From NCBI GenBank assembly GCA_037043455.1, contig JAWPHD010011247.1:1-64000 (forward strand): a stretch of 64,000 bases of DNA. The letters run 5' to 3'. Both the position numbers and the translations under genes were made by a program. Below the pieces are notes generated by a model, which searched no databases, was not told the DNA's origin, and was given only the letters and a program-made list of their open reading frames with translations. Source of the stretch: Cyrtodaria siliqua. Its lineage: Eukaryota; Mollusca; Bivalvia; Adapedonta; Hiatellidae. Below are positions 57,389-64,000 of the stretch, piece by piece (position 1 is the stretch's first letter; every line of letters begins with the position of its first letter).

Positions 57389-58080
57389 CATTATTGAGTT
57401 TAAGTAACATGAAATTGTCGGTAAATGTGTTCTAGCGATTCTGCTTCGGCTCAAAATGTTGGGAGAAGTGTTTGCAAAAAAGTATTATACATATCACCAA
57501 GAGACTATCAATAACAACTGATGGCAGCATGTATCTGTTTGCACATAATGCGCTTTGATTTGCTAAAATTCGTCCCTGGTTAAGAACGTTACTTATAGAG
57601 AAAACCATAATTACATCGCGGCCGTTGTTGTCGTACTCGAAAAGTTACGTGGGACGTGGGATCCCCACTGTGATACACCATTATCCACAGTTATTGTGGT
57701 ATGTCTATCATTAGAATATCTCAGCACAGAGAAACACACACCGAGCTATTAGACTTATACAACCCAGTTTGGGATCATGGGTGTGTGTGTGTATTTCTAA
57801 GGATTATAGTCCGTCCGCCTACGACAGGCTTCCTACCCGACGAGTATAGGCATACTGGAGTCTGGACTTTTATCTGTGTGTTTTTGTGTGTGATGTGATG
57901 ATATGTCTACTTGAAGCAGCGAACTCAATGGTTTCTTTATAGTGCTGCCACACCGGAATACCACGCCTTAGTAGACCTGATAGTCACATTATTCGGACAC
58001 TGGTCAATCAGTCATAGCACTACCCATTATTTGCTCGTCATGCAAGGGTTACAAGTGACTACTCCATTTTTAAAGTCTTT
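57389..58080. other. No gene recognised
   Basis: No supported coding sequence. A GT run lies at 57780-57793. Confidence 0.5.
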
Positions 58081-58084
58081 GGTA

Positions 58085-58160
58085 TGACGCGATCAGGGGT
58101 CTCGAACACACGACCTCCCGAATGCAAGACATACGCTCTAACGACTACCCACAATGCTTC
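58085..58160 (-). mobile_element. tRNA-Ala-like SINE head
   Basis: The minus strand reads GTGGGTAGTCGTTAGAGCGT (A box), GTCTTGCATTCGGGAG (anticodon-like TGC, Ala-type) and CGTGTGTTCGAGACCCCTG (B box). Acceptor arms do not pair, so this is SINE-type, not a tRNA gene. Confidence 0.5.
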
Positions 58161-59323
58161 GACTTTGGGATCGTGGTCAGTAATGAGTTATAAAGTCAAT
58201 ATGGTACTTGAAGTTATCTCGAATTAACTCCCTTAGTAATAATTTCTCCATTTACCACAAAGGAAAACCGTTAAGGTACTTCTGCAATTTGAATTGGTGA
58301 TATCCAACCTGTGACAATGAAAACCATTTCAATGCAATATGCATTTTAAGCACAAGTTAGAGCATTAAATCAATTACTTTCATTATTTATTATACATATA
58401 GCATATATAGAAAGAAATCAATAGAAAAAATGCACTAGTTTAGTAATTATTTTAAATTAAAAAACTGCAATTTTCCTGCATCCGCACAGTAATATTTAGA
58501 GAAGCAAATTAAATACTATCAATAGCAATGTAATCTCCAAAGTCTGATCTAGGGCAGCTGAAAATCCATTTTTTAAATTTGTATACCAATCACTTAAAAC
58601 TTTACAAATATTGTAAATGAACACATTCTCAAAATCAATTTCCAATGACCATAATTGGGTGACAATTTAATACACAAAGTAAAGAGGTTCCTGAAGGATT
58701 ACATTATCATGACATAATAATACAGGTAAGTTAGCCAAGGTAATCGCGATGTATGCATGGTCAAGCACACTACTATTGATTGAAAAATCAACATCTGTTT
58801 ACCTACCTGGCACCTCTTTTATCAAGCATGATCTAAGCATGCTAAGTAACACATGTACATTTGTAATATTGCTGGGAGACACCTCTGTGTATGGTCAAAC
58901 TTGAGCCAAAATGAAATAAATTTCAAAATTTTGGATTTCAACTGCCCTTGTTAAGACTGAGAGGAATATATGGATGTTATTTGTTTTTAGTTTAAGGTTG
59001 TGGATATTTCTAGGCAGATGCACAAAAAATGGTATATTTTAATGTCAGATTGTACATAAATGATAACATTTTTAGAATACTTTTTTTTATTCTTCATTTG
59101 CTCTTATATATGTTGTGTATAATGGAAATCCATTTGTTGTGTTATCATTAATTTCATAAAATCAACCAAAATGAATTTTCAGTTTCACAGGAAGGACTCT
59201 GCCCAATTCAAAATTTTGAATATCCTTAAATGAATTTACATATTTACATTTACTCAGGAGTCGGTACACACACGCACACACGCAGGTATCAAGGCAATTG
59301 ACAACACCCAAACACACCAATGT
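58161..59323. other. No gene recognised
   Basis: AT-rich DNA. 'aactcccttagtaataattt' near 58228 resembles 'acctcccttagtaaacattt' near 38385, a shared repeat edge. A CACACA/CGCACACA stretch lies at 59268-59284. Confidence 0.5.
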
Positions 59324-59359
59324 ATGGACACATTGTTAACAATATACTGTATAGTAGCA

Positions 59360-59596
59360 ACTATCAAGTCAGAGGATTTTAATACAAATAGGATTTTCAT
59401 TACTCCGGACATGACGAAACTTCAAAGGGAAAAGGACTACAGGGCCAGACCGGTAGTAAAGACAAGACGTGTGGCTATTCCAAACTGGGTGGTGATGGGG
59501 AATCGTCCCTATCTGATTAGGACGAGAGTGACTCCGGAGAGGCCAGGATTTATAACAGAGAATCAGAGGCATCAAATTGCCCCCGTAGAACCTTAG
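59360..59596 (+). pseudogene. LINE ORF1-like C-terminal fragment
   Basis: The frame reads RIFITPDMTKLQREKDYRAR then VVKTRRVAIPNW and NRPYLIRTRV. 'I-TPD-T-x-x-QRE' followed by a basic helix is a pattern of the ORF1 C-terminal domain in several LINE clades. It stands alone without ORF2. Tentative. Confidence 0.4.
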
Positions 59597-59736
59597 ATGA
59601 ATCTGGACCTGTAAATAACAGTCCATTTTATAGTTCCAGTTCTGATGTTAACAGTTCTTGTTCCAGTAATTTTTCGTTTCGTGCAGAAAAGAATGTATCT
59701 TTCTTTTACTTTTACTTTAACGCACAGTGTTTGTAT

Positions 59737-60054
59737 TGTAGTGAATGTACATGGGGTACCTCTAGTCTCTTGTGGCCCTTTTCATTGGGGATTTGGGTAA
59801 TCATCTGTTTCTCGCCAAATGAGCTCACTTGACCGAGCCAAAAATCACATGACCCCAGCCAGACGGCACGTGACACCGTTCGGGGGTTCCGATTGGTCGC
59901 GACGTGGGCAGAGCGGGGAGACGAAGTTGAGAGGCCATTGTATTCGGTTGTGGTTCAACACGTGGAGACATTACCCGGAATATATTGGACTTTATAAGGT
60001 ATTCACATAGTAATTCCTGATAGGCATCATGATGACCAGCTAGGATCACTTTAA
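59737..60054 (+). mobile_element. LTR of a decayed Gypsy element
   Basis: 318 bp from TGTAGTGAATGTACATGGGG to TAGGATCACTTTAA, immediately before the primer site. The ends are weakly inverted (TGTAGTGA / TCACTTTA). A TATA-like ttataagg lies at 59991-59998. The second LTR is not in the window. The left boundary is inferred. Confidence 0.6.
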
Positions 60055-60068
60055 TGGTGTCAGAAGTG
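60055..60068 (+). other. Primer-binding site (tRNA-Leu type)
   Basis: TGGTGTCAGAAGTG is complementary to a 3' end CACTTCTGACACCA, as in tRNA-Leu. It would prime minus-strand synthesis. Its place directly after the LTR supports the LTR call. Confidence 0.75.
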
Positions 60069-60399
60069 AAAGAATTTCGCGTTTGAGGAAGACATTCACA
60101 TTGAAATGGGTGCCCCACATCGTCGTGAAGTTCGCAATGCTGCGAGTGGTTTTCACCCAGGCAACATCTGTCCGTGAACTTTACAGCGTGTGATATCCTA
60201 GGAAGTGTTATGCCTGTTCGGGTGAGTTGACCCCCGGGAAAGTAAGTAAAAATACTTTTCGGTGGGCCCTCTCCGAGTGCTCGCATGGAGTCGAATGGTC
60301 CAACAGATGTTTGACCCTTCAGAGCAGGAGAGAATGGTACAATAGTTGGAGGATGAGTGGGAGGATGATACTGACGGTGTATAGGGATAAAGAGACTGG

Positions 60400-61312
60400 C
60401 AGCTTACACAGGTGGGGGCCGGGCCACTAACCCACTGGTGGAGATACCATTAGTTGGGCCGGTCATTAACCCGCCGGTGGAGACACCACTAGTGAGGGCC
60501 GGGCCACTAACCCACTGGTGGAGACACCACTATCGGGGGGGGGGGGCCACTAACCTGCTGGTGGAGACACCACTAGTGGGGGTGGGGGGCGGGCCACTAA
60601 CTCGCTGGTGGAGACACCACTAGTGGGGGCGGTCACTAACCCTTTGGTGGAGACACCACTAGTGGGGGCCGGGCCACTAACCCGCCGGTGGAGACACCAC
60701 TAATGGGGGCCGGGCCACTAACCCACTGGTGGAGACACCACTAGTGGAGTCGGTCACTAACCCGCCGGTGGAGACACCACTAGTGGGGGCCGGGCCACTA
60801 ACCAACTGGTGGAGACACCACTAGTGGGGCCGGGCCACTAACCTGCTGGTGGAGACACCACTATAGGGGGGGGGTGGCGGTCCACTAACTCGCTGGTTGA
60901 GAAACCACTAGTTAGGGGCCGGTCACTAACCCAATGGTGGAGACACCACTAGTGGTGGGCCGGGCCACTAACTCGCCGGTGGAGACACCACTAGTGGGGG
61001 GCCGGTCACTTACCCACCGGTGGAGACACCACTAGTGGGGGCCACTAACCCACTGGTGGAGACACCACCAGTGGGTGCCGGGCCACTAACTCGCTGGTGG
61101 AGACACCACCAGTGGGGGGGGGGGTGGCGGGCCACTAACCCACTGGTGGAGACACCACTAGTGGGTGCCGGGTCACTAACTCGCTGGTGGAGACACCACT
61201 AGTGGGGGCCGTGTCACTGACCCAGTCGTGGAGACACCACTAATGGGGGTGGGGGTGCGGGCCACAAACTCGCTGGTGGAAACACCACAAGTGGGGGGGG
61301 GGGGGGGTGGGC
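60400..61312. repeat. 41-bp minisatellite with internal hairpin
   Basis: About 22 units of 'gggccactaacccactggtg' + 'gagacaccactagtgggggcc'. Each contains the perfect hairpin GGTGGAGACACC inside a larger CCAC...GTGG symmetry. Poly-G interruptions vary in length. It lies where gag of the Gypsy element should be. Confidence 0.92.
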
Positions 61313-61569
61313 GGGGCCTCAGAGAGGAAGTCAACCAGTGGCAGTAAATAGCGTGCAGCCGGTGACTGGGCAGACGCTCGGAAAGTGTCACCACCGAACC
61401 ACGATAACGAAAGCATTCCCGAGAGGGTGGGGGGGGGGGAATGAGGGAAAAGGAGTACCCAAAGGGGGGGGGGGGGGGAATGAGGTAAAAGGAGTACCCA
61501 AAGGGGATTGCGGGGGGTGCTCCAGAGAATCTGTGCCCCAACACCGGTATTTCATCTCCATCCGCGGGA

Positions 61570-61844
61570 CGAGATTTCCCGGCGGTAACCCAAGGGACCA
61601 GAGTCCAGCGGGGCCGGAAGTAGGGTGCGAGGGTGCGGATGGGGGAGAGGAGGTGAAGGTGTGCCAATTGCGTTCCAATTGCCAGTTTAGTATTGAGGTC
61701 AAAGTGGACAGACGCAAAGGGGAGGCGGTGGTGGACACACCGGCGGAGGTGGCCATTATATCGGATCGATTGTATAGGTCAATGAAGGTACCTCCGGCCA
61801 AAATTAGGGATGATAAACTCCTAACGGCAGGCCGGAAAATGTCA
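61570..61844 (+). pseudogene. Gypsy protease, N-terminal half
   Basis: The frame contains FSIEVKVDRRKGEAVVDTPA then EVAIISDRLYRSM and KLLTAGRKMS. The retropepsin active site D-T-G is D-T-P here, so it would be inactive. The domain is cut by a 605-bp insertion and resumes at 62464. Confidence 0.7.
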
Positions 61845-61857
61845 ATTCTTGAAAATT

Positions 61858-62462
61858 TGACATTTATATTAACAAAGGAGAACTTTGTTTTGAATACTAT
61901 TACTAATATGTCAATAGAGAACCAATGTTTGTATACTTGTGCTATATTAGCTAAATACTATATACAATGTATATTGTTGTAAAGTTAAGGGTGTTACTCC
62001 AAAGTTGAATCCATATATTGTAAAATTAAAGCAAGAAAAAAAATGTTGAACTTTATTCTAGATATATGTGCTCGTATAAAAAATCTGAAATCATTACAAA
62101 AAAATGGGATTGCTTAAAGAATATACTCAACTCTAAGCTGTATTTCTCAATACTAAGTGTAGTTGATGGATCTTATGTAGACTTAACATATACTGTTTTA
62201 TGTACTTTGTTCGAAAATTTTATAACAATGCTAAGAATAAAATCACAACTATAATAAAGCGATAAAGAAGTCTAGATAGGATCCACCAACATAGCTGTTA
62301 CTCTGCAATTGATACATTGATGTGTATACATAAACATGATGCTACTAGCATTGATTTACTCAGTTTTGGCATTGCTATTTTATCTATCTTTGTTATTTGT
62401 GAACTACTGTAAGAAATATGACCAATACAAAATCTAAAAACAAAAACAAAAACAAAAAATAT
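61858..62462 (+). mobile_element. 605-bp retroposed insertion with 13-bp target duplication
   Basis: ATTCTTGAAAATT occurs at 61845-61857 and 62463-62475. The insert ends in an A-rich tail of CAAAAA repeats (62428-62460). Such long duplications and tails are the mark of LINE-driven insertion. The body is AT-rich with no recognised protein; it could be a truncated LINE 3' end or a processed transcript. Confidence 0.8.
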
Positions 62463-62463
62463 A

Positions 62464-62652
62464 TTCTTGAAAATTGGCGAGAAGAGCTACCAACAAACAG
62501 TGTATGTAGCGCTTATGGCGGAAGATATGTTGCTAGGCTTCGACATGTTATTTCACCAGGGGGCCGCGGTCCTCAATATGGGTGATGGTACGTTGACATA
62601 CGATGGGCAGGTTATACCTCCAAATTCTGTTATGAGACTGAATGCAGTTTAA
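62464..62652 (+). pseudogene. Gypsy protease, C-terminal half
   Basis: KIGEKSYQQTVYVALMAEDM then LLGFDMLFHQGAAVLNM is the C-terminal part of a retropepsin ('A/DMLLG-D-L'). It ends with a stop at 62650-62652, one frame away from the N-terminal half. Confidence 0.7.
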
Positions 62653-62968
62653 GCACAGAGATGCCGGACTATGTGGTCGAGGGGGCCTACGACAAAGGCA
62701 CTGCTCCCTAGGGTAGTAAGGGCCTATCCGGTCTGCAACTATTGTGATGAAATTGGGGAAGGGAAAAGAGTACCGGAAGTGAGAACGGTACAGCCCTATG
62801 GAGACGGCTTCGAGGCTGATGAGGTGGAAGTGCCGGACCATCTCAAACAGGTCCTTAGGACTCTCAGACGTATTTGCCAGCGACACAGGCGATGCTCGGC
62901 CAATAAAGCAGCGAATGTGCAGGACACCAGCTTGCTTCGCAGGGGAGTAGGAGGCACATCTAAAGAAA
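62653..62968 (+). pseudogene. Gypsy linker between protease and RT
   Basis: Degenerate coding-like, GC-richer sequence. One frame includes VPDHLKQVLRTLRRICQ, resembling the 'VP-HL-x-L' segment before Gypsy RT. Frame changes occur. Confidence 0.55.
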
Positions 62969-63417
62969 ATGCTAGATGCCGGAGTGATCCAAGAGTCAAC
63001 GTCTGATTGGGCTTCTGCACCCGTGCTCATACGCAAACGTGATGGTAACGTGCGTTGGTGCATCTATTACCGGGCACTCAACAACGTGACCATCAAGGAT
63101 GTGTTCCCTCTCCAACTGGTGGAGGACTGCCTGGATACGTTGGCGGGGAGCGTTTGGTTCTCAAAGCTTGACGCCAACTCTGCTTATTGGCAGGTTAAAC
63201 TGAAAGAGGAAGACAGCCTTCACAACCAAATACGGCCCCTTCGAGCACGTGAAAACGGGCCTCGGTTTATGTAGCGCCCCAGCCAAGTTTGCACTTGTCT
63301 TGAACCTGGTGCTCAGAGGTGTTAATTGGAACACTGTGTTGGCTTTTCTGGATGACATCCTGGTATTGGGTGGTGGTTTCAGTGATCACTTGTGGTGCGC
63401 CATTGTACTTAACCTTG
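62969..63417 (+). pseudogene. Gypsy reverse transcriptase fragment
   Basis: MLDAGVIQESTSDWASAPVL, RKRDGNVRWCIYYRALN, VWFSKLDANSAYWQVKL, then after a frameshift near 63220 the text GLCSAPAKFALVLNLVL and LAFLDDILVLG with the catalytic-type DD. The domain is truncated after this by another insertion. Ty3/Gypsy; together with the tRNA-Leu-type primer site it fits the Mag/Steamer-like group, as inference. Confidence 0.85.
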
Positions 63418-63832
63418 ATGGTAAAACATGATGACTAGTTATAGTGTAGATCAGTCGTAATGCGGATCCACTATTTCAACACTCACTAGGGGTACTGTTG
63501 ATTTATTATGTCCATCCGACTTTTATGATAAGTTATATTATTATCGATATCAAACATACAGATAAGCAGGCTATGTTGAACAGTTACTTTGTTGATGGTA
63601 TGATATACTTGTTATCATACCTGCGAATAGTTATGAAGATGGTGACAATGCCTTGTAGTTTTTGATGGTGTTAATGATGTTGGTGTGACGATGTTGGTCA
63701 TGTTGTTCAGATGTGATAATGATTATTACTTGCGGCCTTGTTAACGGCATTGAAGGTGGCATTAAGCATGAAGTTAATATGTTTTCGTCTAGAAGAAATT
63801 GTTGTATTTGGAAATACAATTATATTTAAACC
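63418..63832 (+). mobile_element. Internally deleted LINE copy
   Basis: From GATGGTAAAACATGATGACT to TCTAGAAGAAATTGTT it parallels about 52541-53055 of the LINE, with gaps. It then jumps straight to the LINE 3' end (GTATTTGGAAATACA ... TTTAAACC). All of ORF2 is missing. The junction shares ATTGTTG. Confidence 0.75.
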
Positions 63833-64000
63833 AAAAAGAGTAGCTGTAAACGTCAGGTGGAAGTAATGTTTGGGGGTCAAGGGGTCCAAAAGGGCCGATA
63901 GGAGAACCGGACGTTCCGTGGCGGTTCGGGACGAACCAGAGCCAGGGTGTCGCGACCTTGGGGCATGGTCGGGTGGAGAAGAACCGGGTGATCCCTGGGA
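63833..64000. other. G-rich end of window, possibly Gypsy interior
   Basis: GC-rich composition returns, like the Gypsy element before the LINE insertion, but no motif is recognised. Confidence 0.35.

Noticed and set aside
60438..61202. Short frames over the 41-bp minisatellite
   Set aside because: Repeat artefacts; no conservation of frame between units.

Overview
The window is eukaryotic and most likely from a bivalve mollusc. Several things point that way: AT-rich DNA with splice-like boundaries, a tandem C2H2 zinc-finger exon, tRNA-derived SINEs with the CTTGGGCAAGGCACTTTCCC-type central domain, another SINE whose 3' part resembles a repeat common in veneroid-type bivalves, and Gmr1-like LTR elements. 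The species cannot be named from this sequence. Almost nothing here looks like a single-copy host gene. It is a dense, multi-level nest of mobile elements and satellites.

Layout. 1-543 holds decayed C2H2 finger fragments. 916-2162 is a duplicated MITE plus palindrome unit. 3921-26969 is a tandem array of two Gmr1-like (Ty3/Gypsy) retrotransposons on the minus strand, arranged LTR fragment - element 1 - LTR - element 2 - LTR. In these elements integrase lies upstream of reverse transcriptase and the Gag has a SCAN-like capsid. Element 1 has lost RT and RNase H. Element 2 carries two insertions at TTAA sites. The first (10754-14800) is a composite: two ~650-bp direct repeats, about 99% identical by eye, bracket a cargo with a His-Me-finger endonuclease-like gene and a Mutator-like transposase relic. 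The second (18699-24142) contains another element (19991-23055, CACGGTG ends, 5-bp target duplication), which in turn contains a SINE.

27000-34340 holds tRNA-like SINE heads, a hAT-type MITE, a LINE 3' tail, tandem SINEs and foldback repeats. 34352-38366 is a 4-kb DNA transposon with 9-bp target duplications. It carries an SGNH-hydrolase-like exon and an Ulp1/PHD-like terminal exon. 38600-45250 is a satellite block: a 44-bp repeat array interrupted by a Harbinger-type MITE (40264-40722) and by a 2.2-kb element with a C-rich tandem array (about 40984-43225). 47161-48252 is the one long intact reading frame, a 13-finger C2H2 protein exon with a broken 3' extension. 48603-50174 is a foldback element whose termini and 9-bp duplication match the style of the 34-38 kb transposon.

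50930-57385 is a CR1/L2-type LINE with an ORF1 fragment, an ORF2 beginning with a 2A-like motif, an endonuclease missing key residues, and a frameshifted RT. 59737-63417 is a decayed Gypsy element with a 318-bp LTR and a tRNA-Leu-type primer site. It is interrupted by a 41-bp minisatellite, by a 605-bp retroposed insertion with a 13-bp target duplication, and by an internally deleted copy of the LINE.

Functionally the window is a record of successive transpositions. All calls come from reading the sequence and translations by eye. Family names rest on motif recognition, not on database searches.
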